In this document: piece after piece, positions 1 through 8,716 of the stretch
Layout: every line of letters begins with the position of its first letter
Numbering within the stretch: position 1 is the stretch's first letter
IMG/VR virus record: IMGVR_UViG_3300025108_000420
Coordinates: 1-22,483 of that record
DNA length: 22,483 bases
Source of the DNA: a virus
Strand: one strand, 5' to 3'
The notes under the pieces: model-generated
Database searches by the model: none
Told to the model about the DNA's origin: nothing
Seen by the model: only the letters and a program-made list of their open reading frames with translations
Position numbers and translations under genes: made by a program

Positions 1-1
1 A

Positions 2-3000
2 GTTGGACGTAACATTGTAGTTAACCCAACTAGTCAAACACCAGATGATGCGGCAGACGTATCAACTGTTGCAGTTCCTCAAATTGCAGGTACAGGTGGT
101 AGTGTTGCAGTTTCAACAGAAATAGGTAACTTACTAGACGATGTAATTTACACAATTGATAACGGATATGACAATGCTCCGGCAATTACATATCCAACAA
201 TTCCAGCAACATCGGATGCACAGTTAGTACAAACTCAAACTACTACTGACTTACTAGGAATACAAACTGGGACTATTGACTTTATTAGTAAGAACTTTGG
301 TTCATTCAAATATAATAGTGCAACTTGTCGCAGAGATTTAACAAATATTATTACAGATGTTGCATATGATGTAGCATTAGGTACAAACTATAACGGTGTG
401 TTTAGTGGTATTGCTTATCAGCGTCCAACTAACTCATATAACTTAACATCACAGCGTATTGAAACAATTGGTGCATTACGTTTTGCAAGAGATGAGCTAA
501 AAGCAGACATTACTGATGCAACAGCAGAAGCAAGAATGGTTGCGGCATTTAATGAAATAGTTGATATTATTGATAACGGACTAGCGGCGGCAGATGCAAA
601 TGTATATCCAACACCAAGTTCATTACCAACAACAAATGCTGATGATGCGTTTGCAGACTTAAATGCAAACATTGCATTTATAAAAGCAGAAATTAATGCT
701 TGGATTGATGATCAAGTTTTATTAAACACAACTACAACACCAGATCCAAACAGTATTTGGTTTAACTTTACATATGATGCAACTAAGTGTGCAAGAGATG
801 TAGGCTATATTATTGAAGCAATGAAGTATGATATACTTTATGGCGGTACAATGGGAGCATCAAGAATTGCTGAATCCTACTTTGGAATTTACGGCGATAC
901 TTATCCTGCAGGCCAAACAGCACAAACTGCGGCGGCATATGATAGACTTGCTACAGTATTAGATCAAATTGCAAGAGAAGCATCAGTAACTAAATCTTCA
1001 GGTAACGCATTGAACCAAACACAATTAGGTTCAGCGGCAACTTCAACTGAAGGTAATGCATTACTTGCAAACATGCAAATTATTGAAGATGTATTAACAG
1101 CAGGAAATGCTAACGGCATGCCAGCAGTAGTATATCCAGACTTAGCATCATTAGGTGTATCAGCTACATTGCAAACTGAAAAAGGCGCAATGGATACTGC
1201 TAGAGCACAAACAATACTAGATGTTATCCAATATATTTCAGATACTTACAATGACTTTAATTACAATCATGCTAAGTGTTCAAGAGATGTTGGATTAATT
1301 ATAACTGCTTTTGTATACGACTATGCATTGAATACTAACTATGCTAGTATGTTTGCGGCGCAGTCATACTTAAGAGCACCAAGTAAAAATGTTGTTAACG
1401 ATCAAAAAACTGCAAGTATTGCGGCATTTGAATTTGCAAGAACTAAAGTATTAGAATCAGTAGTTACAGCAGGTGGCTTTGCTCCAGCAGTACAAGCAGT
1501 AAACAATACTTGGGAATGGATTGATGATACAATCTTTAATGCTACAGCAGAAGGTGGTAAATCTAACAGCGATCAAGAAGTATGGAACGCAGTAAGACAC
1601 TTAGAACTTAATAAAGAATTTATTGTAGAAGAAGTTGTTGCACACGTTGATGATTGGTTCAAGATAGCAGTTTCCAAAACTGATCAAGCATCAAGCGTAT
1701 TAACAGTAGCAGACACAAGTTGGTTAAAAGCAAATCAAAAAGTGCTTGCACAAAACATGGATGACTCTGCAGACGCAGTAACAGACGCAAACCTTGCAGT
1801 AAGTACAACTTACTATGTTAAAGATATTTTAAGCGATACAACACTTACATTATCTGCAACACCAGGTGGTTCAGCTGTTGCATTATACGACACTGATTCA
1901 ATTGTAGTACAATTAGATGAAGGTAAATTACGCAACGATATGTCTGATATAGTTGAAGGCATTGCATTTGATGCAGTTCTTAATACTAACTACAACCAAG
2001 TAGCATTAGGCTTAGATTTTGTAACAGGCGACAATGCATCAATAACTGCACTAGGTAAAACACAAATTGCGGCAGGTATATCATATGCTAAAGGACTAGT
2101 TGCAGGAATAAAAGAGTTTAGAACAAATGCAACTTACTTGTCAAGATCAAATGCAGGATTTGACGAAGTTACTGATATTGTAAACAACGGTGCAGGCAAT
2201 GCAAACGCATTAACTTTCACAGGCACAAACAATGCAGTTGACCAAGTAGCAAACAATGAAGCATTTATAGCAACAGAAGTATTAGAATGGATTAACCAAA
2301 ACTATAATTCAATTTACACAGCAATGGACACTACACAGTTTACAACTGAAATAGGGTACATAGTTGATGCTTTAAGATATGACTTATTAAATGGTGGTAA
2401 CAGTGCAACACATAGACTTGCTACAAGATACTTTACAAGCACAGAGTTTAAAGCTAACCTTGGTAATAATGCTACTGCAAGTGGACTTGCATTTAACTAC
2501 TTACAATCGTTTATTGATAACATTGTATTAGATAATACAGCAGGTTGGTCAAAATTAAGCGGCGGAACACAAGATACATCTGCTTCAGCTGGTACAGCAA
2601 CTCAAGCAACAACAGCACAAGCATTAGTAGGAATAATAGAATCAGTTGCAGGCGGTAACGCGGCAGGTGTTAAAAATTATCCAACAATGACACTAGCAAG
2701 TGCTACATCAGTAAGTAATGTTATAGCACATGCTTCTAAAATTGGAGTTAAAGCAGTACGTAGTGTAAGTAATACTTACAGAGCATCGTTTGAATTAAAA
2801 GCAGATTATGCTTACAATAAAACATTATGTAAACGTGATGTACGTGAATACATTGAAGCAATGAAATGGGATATGACTAACACTCAAGAGTGGGCAAGAA
2901 CATATACTGACAACATTAGCTTTAATAGACCGGGTGCTTATAAATCAAGACTAGCGGCACGTTACTATGTTAATAATGTAATAGGATCACAAGAAGAAGA

Positions 3001-6000
3001 TTTCTACTACTTACGTAACGGTACAGGTTTAAGATTACAAACAATGGAAGGCCTACAAGGCGACCTAAGTCCAGAAAATGCTTACGGAACAAGACGTCCA
3101 ACAGCAGGTGCATATGCATCATTAGATCCAGGCTATGGTCCAGACGATGTAAGAGTTTGGATTAGTGCAAGATCACCGTACATACAAAACTGTACAACAT
3201 TTGGATTTGGTGCAATAGGACAAAAAATTGACGGTGCCCTACACAACGGTGGTAACGACTCAATGGTATCAAATGACTTTACACAAGTTATTAGTGATGG
3301 TATTGGTGCATGGATTACAAACAACGGTAGAGCAGAACTTGTGTCAGTGTTTACATACTATTCACATGTAGGTTATCTTGCAGAGAACGGCGGACGTATA
3401 CGTGCAACAAATGGTAACAACTCTTACGGTGCATTTGGATCAGTAGCAGAAGGTACTGACCCAGAAGAAATAGCAGTAACAGGTATCATTGATAATAAAT
3501 TCCAGTATAACGCTACTGTAGCAACTGTTAATACAGATGCAGATCAGTTACTAGCATTAGAATACTCACATGCTGGTAATGACTATACTGAAGCAAAACT
3601 AGACTTCTTTGGACCAGGTTCAAACGAAGAAACAGTATCAGATGAATTTAGAGACGGTGCAGTTTATCAAGTTGGTATTGGTAATACAGTAAATGTTACA
3701 GACGGTGGTAAAGGTTACTTAGTTGTTACTAATACTGCACAAGCAGGTAGTACTACAAGTCTTACAATATCAGCAACAGACGGTAACATTAGTTCAGCAT
3801 ACATTGGTATGAGAGTACAAATTGTTGGCGGTGCTGGTGCAGGTTTATTTGGTATAATTGACACATACAATGCAGGTTCTAAAGTAGCAACTGTTGAAAG
3901 AGAAAGCGACGGAGTTGCAGGTTGGGATCATGTACTTCCAGGATTTACTTGGGAAGAACCTAACTCAACTTCAACATATTTGATTGAACCAGCAGTTTCG
4001 TTTACTGCTCCAACTAACACTTCAGGTGATAGTACGCTACCAACATCAACAACTTGGTATGCAAACGAGTTTATTGAAACAGCGGCTCAATATACAGGAG
4101 TTGCTTCTGAAACTGAATCAGACGGTAATGGTGCAACATTTGATGTTACACGTAACGGTAGCAAATACTATGTTACAGTTAATGCCGCAGGTACAGGTTA
4201 TGTTAGAAACGCAACTGTAACAATTAAAGGTTCTAACTTAGGTGGCGTAGATATAACACACGATATAACAATAACATTAACATCACTTAATGCTAATGGT
4301 GCAGTTGTAGACTTTGACTTTATTGGTCAAGGACGCAAAGGATTCTTCCTTGGCGCAGGCGCAGGTAGTAACGGTGCAATTAGTTATGATGGTATTACAT
4401 GGCAGTCACAAAATATTACAGCACCAGGTGCAGGTAATTGGTCAGACATTGCTCAAGGTTTACTTGATGATGGATCAACTACATTCCACCCAAGCTCAAT
4501 AATTATTGTTGGTGACGGAACTAACGACATAGCACGTTCCGGAGACGGCGATACTTGGACAGCTGGTACTTTACCAGGTGCAATGAGTAGTGCAGGTGAA
4601 AAGAGTGTTGCATTTGGTAACGTTGACGTTGCAGTTAATAGATACGTTGTTATTTCAGATGATGACAGAGATGTTGCTTATTCAGAAGATGCAGGTCAAA
4701 ACTGGACATTAACATCAAGTGCATTATCAGCAGTAGGCTTTGATAGTATTACATACGGAGCAGGATTATATGTTGCTGTACGTTCAGGAACAACAAGCAT
4801 AAGTTACTCAACAAATGGTGTTGTTTGGACTGATGTTACTGCACCAGGAACAATATCAGGACCAGTAGTTTGGGGTAACGGACGTTTTGTTGTAACAGGC
4901 GGAACAGTTGGTGTAATGTACAGTTTAGATGGTATTACATGGGCAGATCCAGCATACCCAGGCGGTGCAAACGTAAGTACACTTGCTGGAACAGAACGTA
5001 ACTTAGCATATGGACACGGTGTGTTTATTTTAACATCAGATGATACAGACGGAGTTCTTTATTCAGAAGATGCAATAGTTTGGACACTACAATCATTAGG
5101 ATCTGCTGTAACAGGTGGATTTAATGCAGTTGCATTTGGTAACCCTGAGAAGATGGGAGTGTTTAGTATACTTCCTAATGCTACAGGTACAAGTGCAAAA
5201 TACGCTAAGATTGGTGCTAGAACAAAAGCAAGAGCAGGTTTAGCAAATGAACAAATATTTGAGTTTAGAATTTATGAACCAGGTTCAGGCTACACAAGCG
5301 CACCAACTATTACTGTAACAGATCCAAATAACATTGAAGATGTTACACCAGTAGTAAGATTAGGAACAGGAGTACTTGGACAACCAACATTTATTAATAG
5401 AGGTAGTGGCTTTACAACTGCAACTGCATCAATTGATGCATTAAACAGTAACGGTAATGCAGACTTCTTACAAAGTGGATCGTATATTGCTGTAAGAAGA
5501 CTTACTGCAAGACCAGTTAACGGATCTAATGTTGAGTTTGCAGGACTTCCAGGACAATTCTTTAAGTTGGTTAGTACAGTATCGTTTATTGGTAGTAATG
5601 ATGGATCGTATACAACGTTCTTACAAGTTTCACCAGCAATAACTACAGCAAATATTCCATCAGATGGAGATGCTGTAAATATGCGTATCAGATTTAGTCA
5701 AGTACGTCTAACAGGACATGACTTCCTAGATATTGGTACAGGTAACTTTGCAGATACTAACTATCCAGGTGTACCAGTTAACGTACCTAACCAGGATAGA
5801 GAAACACAAGATGCTAATGGTGGTAGAGTGTTCTACACAGCAACTGACCAAGACGGTAACTTTAGAGTTGGTGACTTGTTTAGTGTTGAACAGGCAACTG
5901 GTGTTGCAACATTGAACGCTGAAGCGTTTAACATTGCAGGTCTACAAGAACTATCATTGGGTGAAGTTACACTAGGTGGTAACTCAGCAAGTATTACTGA

Positions 6001-6259
6001 ATTTAGTACAGATCCATTCTTTACTGCAAACAGTGATACGATTGTTCCAACACAGCGAGCGATTAAGGCATACATTGAATCACAAATTGGTGGTGGTGGT
6101 GCTACGCTAGTTGTTAACAGTGTTACAGCAGGTGATATATTCATAGGCGGAACACAAATTACAACAGTGTCAGGTAGCCCAATAACAATTAAAGCGAACA
6201 TTGTGTTCAGTGGTACAGTGCTAGGATATCCTCTAGCATGGAATTATTACCAGAGATAA
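2..6259 (+). CDS. Giant virion structural protein (baseplate/tail-fibre type), 5'-truncated by window edge
   Basis: The frame is open from base 2 to the TAA at 6257-6259, so at least 2085 residues are visible and the start lies outside. Residues about 100-990 hold six diverged repeats centred on a Cys-x-Arg-Asp motif followed by an Ile-rich helix and a Tyr-Asp pair. About 1050-1160 is a Gly/Asn-rich beta-helix-like segment. About 1436-1714 holds six blades with BNR/Asp-box-like motifs (Tyr-Ser-x-Asp-Gly-x-x-Trp type), which suggests a six-bladed propeller. The C-terminal part (from about 1900, with a DQDGNFRVGDLF stretch) resembles, from memory, the conserved end of large structural proteins of T4-like cyanophages. 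Its exact place in the particle is inferred. A GTG at 398 is not the start, because clear coding sequence continues upstream. It leads the plus-strand structural block. Confidence 0.85.
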   Translation, partial: VGRNIVVNPTSQTPDDAADVSTVAVPQIAGTGGSVAVSTEIGNLLDDVIYTIDNGYDNAPAITYPTIPATSDAQLVQTQTTTDLLGIQTGTIDFISKNFGSFKYNSATCRRDLTNIITDVAYDVALGTNYNGVFSGIAYQRPTNSYNLTSQRIETIGALRFARDELKADITDATAEARMVAAFNEIVDIIDNGLAAADANVYPTPSSLPTTNADDAFADLNANIAFIKAEINAWIDDQVLLNTTTTPDPNSIWFNFTYDATKCARDVGYIIEAMKYDILYGGTMGASRIAESYFGIYGDTYPAGQTAQTAAAYDRLATVLDQIAREASVTKSSGNALNQTQLGSAATSTEGNALLANMQIIEDVLTAGNANGMPAVVYPDLASLGVSATLQTEKGAMDTARAQTILDVIQYISDTYNDFNYNHAKCSRDVGLIITAFVYDYALNTNYASMFAAQSYLRAPSKNVVNDQKTASIAAFEFARTKVLESVVTAGGFAPAVQAVNNTWEWIDDTIFNATAEGGKSNSDQEVWNAVRHLELNKEFIVEEVVAHVDDWFKIAVSKTDQASSVLTVADTSWLKANQKVLAQNMDDSADAVTDANLAVSTTYYVKDILSDTTLTLSATPGGSAVALYDTDSIVVQLDEGKLRNDMSDIVEGIAFDAVLNTNYNQVALGLDFVTGDNASITALGKTQIAAGISYAKGLVAGIKEFRTNATYLSRSNAGFDEVTDIVNNGAGNANALTFTGTNNAVDQVANNEAFIATEVLEWINQNYNSIYTAMDTTQFTTEIGYIVDALRYDLLNGGNSATHRLATRYFTSTEFKANLGNNATASGLAFNYLQSFIDNIVLDNTAGWSKLSGGTQDTSASAGTATQATTAQALVGIIESVAGGNAAGVKNYPTMTLASATSVSNVIAHASKIGVKAVRSVSNTYRASFELKADYAYNKTLCKRDVREYIEAMKWDMTNTQEWARTYTDNISFNRPGAYKSRLAARYYVNNVIGSQEEDFYYLRNGTGLRLQTMEGLQGDLSPENAYGTRRPTAGAYASLDPGYGPDDVRVWISARSPYIQNCTTFGFGAIGQKIDGALHNGGNDSMVSNDFTQVISDGIGAWITNNGRAELVSVFTYYSHVGYLAENGGRIRATNGNNSYGAFGSVAEGTDPEEIAVTGIIDNKFQYNATVATVNTDADQLLALEYSHAGNDYTEAKLDFFGPGSNEETVSDEFRDGAVYQVGIGNTVNVTDGGKGYLVVTNTAQAGSTTSLTISATDGNISSAYIGMRVQIVGGAGAGLFGIIDTYNAGSKVATVERESDGVAGWDHVLPGFTWEEPNSTSTYLIEPAVSFTAPTNTSGDSTLPTSTTWYANEFIETAAQYTGVASETESDGNGATFDVTRNGSKYYVTVNAAGTGYVRNATVTIKGSNLGGVDITHDITITLTSLNANGAVVDFDFIGQGRKGFFLGAGAGSNGAISYDGITWQSQNITAPGAGNWSDIAQGLLDDGSTTFHPSSIIIVGDGTNDIARSGDGDTWTAGTLPGAMSSAGEKSVAFGNVDVAVNRYVVISDDDRDVAYSEDAGQNWTLTSSALSAVGFDSITYGAGLYVAVRSGTTSISYSTNGVVWTDVTAPGTISGPVVWGNGRFVVTGGTVGVMYSLDGITWADPAYPGGANVSTLAGTERNLAYGHGVFILTSDDTDGVLYSEDAIVWTLQSLGSAVTGGFNAVAFGNPEKMGVFSILPNATGTSAKYAKIGARTKARAGLANEQIFEFRIYEPGSGYTSAPTITVTDPNNIEDVTPVVRLGTGVLGQPTFINRGSGFTTATASIDALNSNGNADFLQSGSYIAVRRLTARPVNGSNVEFAGLPGQFFKLVSTVSFIGSNDGSYTTFLQVSPAITTANIPSDGDAVNMRIRFSQVRLTGHDFLDIGTGNFADTNYPGVPVNVPNQDRETQDANGGRVFYTATDQDGNFRVGDLFSVEQATGVATLNAEAFNIAGLQELSLGEVTLGGNSASITEFSTDPFFTANSDTIVPTQRAIKAYIESQIGGGGATLVVNSVTAGDIFIGGTQITTVSGSPITIKANIVFSGTVLGYPLAWNYYQR
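305..2980 (+). repeat. Six diverged protein-level repeats in the giant structural protein
   Basis: Six units share a pattern of aromatic-rich lead-in, Cys-x-Arg-Asp-(Val/Leu), an Ile/Ala helix, Tyr-Asp, and often an Asn-Thr-Asn-Tyr or Gly-Gly turn. The codons at the Cys position begin at 326, 788, 1277, 1928, 2339 and 2828. Cys is present in units 1, 2, 3 and 6, and is Leu in unit 4 and Phe in unit 5. Spacing is 462, 489, 651, 411 and 489 nt. The nucleotide sequences have diverged, so these are old internal duplications. Confidence 0.7.
4310..5145 (+). repeat. Six BNR/Asp-box-like blades (beta-propeller domain)
   Basis: Within the giant structural protein, six consecutive units of roughly 45 residues each end in a motif such as SYDGITW, RSGDGDTW, YSEDAGQNW, YSTNGVVW, YSLDGITW or YSEDAIVW. 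Each is preceded by a hydrophobic strand with a Val or Ile run. This is the pattern of Asp-box/BNR or Ycf48-like propellers, found in sialidases and other binding proteins. Six copies fit a closed six-bladed propeller. Sugar binding or a purely structural role is inference. Confidence 0.65.
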
Positions 6260-6267
6260 CAGTAACG

Positions 6268-6275
6268 GATAAATA
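6268..6275 (+). promoter_or_regulatory. Putative T4-type late promoter (GATAAATA)
   Basis: GATAAATA matches the T4 late consensus TATAAATA at seven of eight positions. It lies in the 67-nt gap between the giant structural gene and the next gene, 51 nt before that ATG. It contains one of the three exact ATAAATA occurrences I found on the plus strand; all three are directly upstream of structural genes. Confidence 0.55.
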
Positions 6276-6326
6276 TTAGTAAGATAAAATGTTGAAATAT
6301 CTAGCATATAACAGGAGATTAAGATA

Positions 6327-6653
6327 ATGGCAAACGGAGTACTAGGATCAGCGGATTTAGCCGCGACAACGTATACTAACATATACGATGTACCCGATGG
6401 AAACTTTTCTGTAGTGTCGGTTAGCATTTGTAATAAAAATGCAACATCGATTACAGTAAGGCTTGCATTGGCAAAACCAGGGCAGTCACTACCACAGGCA
6501 GATGACTATATAGAATACGAAACAGAGATATTACCAAATGGTGTACTTGAAAGAACAGGTGTTGTTCTTGAAGCAGACCGTAAAGTATTTGCTCGTTCGT
6601 CAGCAACACAGACAACTGTAGTAGTTTACGGTATAGAAACAGCAACAGTATAA
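6327..6653 (+). CDS. Small virion structural protein (hypothetical)
   Basis: This 108-residue protein starts at an ATG preceded by AGGAG at 6313-6317. It is predicted to be almost all beta-strand: alternating hydrophobic residues, no membrane segment and no signal peptide. The central region (VSVSICNKNATSITVRLALA) reads like a beta-sandwich, followed by a Gln/Asp loop and an ILPNGVLERTG turn. It sits between the giant structural gene and the S74 tail fibre, behind its own late-promoter-like box. Small proteins of this type occur next to tail fibres in T4-like marine phages (from memory). I do not know its exact role; a head or tail decoration or fibre-attachment part is plausible. Confidence 0.75.
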   Translation: MANGVLGSADLAATTYTNIYDVPDGNFSVVSVSICNKNATSITVRLALAKPGQSLPQADDYIEYETEILPNGVLERTGVVLEADRKVFARSSATQTTVVVYGIETATV

Positions 6654-6664
6654 GGAAATAGATT

Positions 6665-7573
6665 ATGGCTAGAAGAATTTCAACAGGAAAACTAGGAAGA
6701 CCAATACTAGGAAACATTAGTGTTGAAGATAGCACTTTTGGTTCAGTGATAGCCAATGCAGATGTTGTTTTAGAACCTAACGGTACAGGTATTGCTCGTT
6801 CTACAAAAGACTTTAGAGTAGATAGTGCAAACTCTTTACGTTTAGGAGACAGTGATAACACTAACTACGTTGCTTTTAAATCTCCAGCGGCAGTAGCTAG
6901 TAATGTTACATGGACGTTGCCAGGCGCAGACGGAACAGCAAACTATCTATTAGCAACAGACGGGTCAGGAACATTAAGTTGGGCTTCACCGTCATTAGCA
7001 CTAGCAAGTGATACAGCAAGTGGTAACATTAATGTTGTACTTACAGCTGATGCAGGATCAAGTTTTTCAAACGCAAAACGTTCATCAAGAATACAGTTTG
7101 CACCCAACTCAGGTAATTTAACAATTACTGGTGAGCTAGGTGGAGCAACTGGTAACTTTAGTGGAACAGTCACAGCAGGCGGATTTGCAACTACAGGTGG
7201 TGCAAGTTTTGGTAGTGATTTAACAATTACAGGAACATTAACAGCAGGTACAGTTGCGTCAACAGGCGACATTACAGCGGCTGGCGATATTACTTCTAAC
7301 TCAGATATTAGATTGAAATCTAATATTATTGGTATCAAAGATGCTTTAGCAAAAGTATTAAAATTAAATGGTAAACAATATACAATGAATGGCAAGGACA
7401 ATCAAATTGGTTTGCTTGCACAAGAAGTTGAAGAAGTATTACCACAAATGGTTCATACAGCAAACGATGATATGGGTACTAAAGCAATTAACTACCAAAA
7501 CATGGTAGCACTACTAGTTGAAGCTGTAAAAGAATTACAGCAGGAAATAAAAGGTTTAAAGGGGACAGCATAA
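6665..7573 (+). CDS. Tail fibre with C-terminal Peptidase_S74 intramolecular chaperone domain
   Basis: 302 residues, ATG start. The Shine-Dalgarno AAGGAA (6652-6657) overlaps the stop codon of the upstream gene. Residues 1-210 are Gly/Thr/Ala-rich beta repeats typical of a trimeric fibre shaft. From Ser213-Asp214 (SDIRLKSNI) to the end is a recognisable Peptidase_S74 domain: conserved SDxRLK, a GLLAQEVEEVLP helix, an INYQNMVALLVEAVKEL helix, and a final coiled coil. In this family the domain guides trimerisation and then cleaves itself off just before the Ser, here predicted between Asn212 and Ser213. The fibre is short for such a protein, so it may be a distal or accessory fibre. It directly precedes three probable adhesin genes, which fits receptor binding. 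Confidence 0.88.
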   Translation: MARRISTGKLGRPILGNISVEDSTFGSVIANADVVLEPNGTGIARSTKDFRVDSANSLRLGDSDNTNYVAFKSPAAVASNVTWTLPGADGTANYLLATDGSGTLSWASPSLALASDTASGNINVVLTADAGSSFSNAKRSSRIQFAPNSGNLTITGELGGATGNFSGTVTAGGFATTGGASFGSDLTITGTLTAGTVASTGDITAAGDITSNSDIRLKSNIIGIKDALAKVLKLNGKQYTMNGKDNQIGLLAQEVEEVLPQMVHTANDDMGTKAINYQNMVALLVEAVKELQQEIKGLKGTA

Positions 7574-8716
7574 ATGGCTTTCTTTGTAGGAGCAACTGAA
7601 GTAGTTCCAGTACCACCCGGAAATGATTCCACTCGCGGAGGAGAATTAATGTCCGATGGCGATGGAACAGCATTCTGGGGATATATGGGTGCGGCAAGCG
7701 GCGATCCGGCAGCAGTTGACACAGGTCAATGGCGATATAGATCTATATATACACATGGATACTTAGCGGCTGGCTACAAAGGTTCCAATCCTTGGAGAAG
7801 TGTTAATAAAACTTGGCACAATACAGATACAACATTATACTGCGGCGAGCAGTTAGCAAGTACACAAGCATATACAAACGGTGTATGGAGTGATCATCAT
7901 GCATATGTAATGACTGGTGGTGGCTTTAGTGGTACTAGTTCAGCAATATCAAGTTATAGTTTAGCAAATGGTTCGATTAGAATGTTTACATCAGATGGAT
8001 TTTCATCTAGTGGTGTTAGCTACGGCTATGTAGGAAATGATCCAAAGAATGAAGGACTAGGTTATGGTACATCAGGATATGGTAACCACGTAGGTGGTAT
8101 GAGAATGCACGTTAACCGTTATGACTTTCCTGCGGCAAATGACATTAAAGGTCAAAGTGGTTGGATTAACGGCGGCGGCAGTGCAGATACATCACGTATG
8201 CACTTTCCAACAGAAGTTATGTACAGTGGATGGAATTCAGGTACAGATGGATACGGCTGTGGCGGGCATGGAGAAAACAGAGGATACTTTGCTTGGACAT
8301 CTACTTATAGATACGTAACATGGGCAAACTCAACATGGTCAGGAACAGGATCATGGGGTGGATATAGTAAAGACAGACATTGTAAAATACAATCAACAAA
8401 ATGGGGACACCATTATATTGGTACAGGTAACAATGTTACAGCTGGTAAAGCAAGATTTAGTGATGCAACAGGTTCAACTGTAGCAAACTTTAACAAAGTA
8501 AGAAGTTACGGAGAAGATAATTCAGAAGACGGTCAAGATCATGGATATATTATGGGACACTTTGACGGTCAACAAAATAACCACACTATTAAACAAACAC
8601 ACTCAAGTGATTCAGAAGTAACTATGGGCGCAGGGTGTATGCCTAAAGGACATTATGGACAAAGTTCCGGAGCATGTTCAACAGGTGCGGCAAGTATTTT
8701 AGGGGGTGTAGGCTAA
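7574..8716 (+). CDS. Tandem paralogue 1, putative tail-fibre/adhesin protein
   Basis: 380 residues. The ATG follows the S74 fibre stop codon with no gap, with AAAGGGG at 7558-7564 as ribosome site. It is the first of three consecutive paralogues. Shared blocks, in order: an N-terminal MAFxxGxxE, an RYRSIYTHGYLA stretch, NPWRSVNKTWHxTD, a FTSDGFSSSG stretch, GNDPKNEG, NHVGGM, RMHFPTEVMY, KWGHHYIGTGNNVT, ARFSDATG, a YGEDN/GQD segment, GQQNNHTIKQ and a C-terminal MPKGHYGQSSGACST. The composition is rich in Gly, Trp, Tyr, His, Ser and Asn, with no signal peptide or membrane helix. I do not recognise a named family; position after a tail fibre and composition suggest a virion surface protein. One of the few GCAGC sites in the window (7709-7713) lies here. 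Confidence 0.8.
   Translation: MAFFVGATEVVPVPPGNDSTRGGELMSDGDGTAFWGYMGAASGDPAAVDTGQWRYRSIYTHGYLAAGYKGSNPWRSVNKTWHNTDTTLYCGEQLASTQAYTNGVWSDHHAYVMTGGGFSGTSSAISSYSLANGSIRMFTSDGFSSSGVSYGYVGNDPKNEGLGYGTSGYGNHVGGMRMHVNRYDFPAANDIKGQSGWINGGGSADTSRMHFPTEVMYSGWNSGTDGYGCGGHGENRGYFAWTSTYRYVTWANSTWSGTGSWGGYSKDRHCKIQSTKWGHHYIGTGNNVTAGKARFSDATGSTVANFNKVRSYGEDNSEDGQDHGYIMGHFDGQQNNHTIKQTHSSDSEVTMGAGCMPKGHYGQSSGACSTGAASILGGVG

Noticed and set aside
398-400. GTG as the start of the giant structural gene
   Set aside because: The same frame is open and protein-like back to base 2, including the first Cys-x-Arg-Asp repeat at 326, so the gene begins outside the window.
3984-4502. Plus-strand frames of 78 and 62 codons inside the giant gene
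   Set aside because: Their composition (Gln, Leu, Val and Met runs) is the frame-shifted shadow of Thr/Ala/Gly-rich codons.
6451-7401. Antisense open frames of 136 and 152 codons opposite the small structural and S74 fibre genes
   Set aside because: They lie fully inside well-supported genes, lack ribosome sites and show no recognisable domain; they follow from biased codon use on the sense strand.
8674-8715. Upstream in-frame starts for paralogues 2 (8674) and 3 (9828)
   Set aside because: They would overlap the previous gene by about 42 nt and add residues not matched in the other copies; the TAATG starts give aligned MAF N-termini with good ribosome sites.
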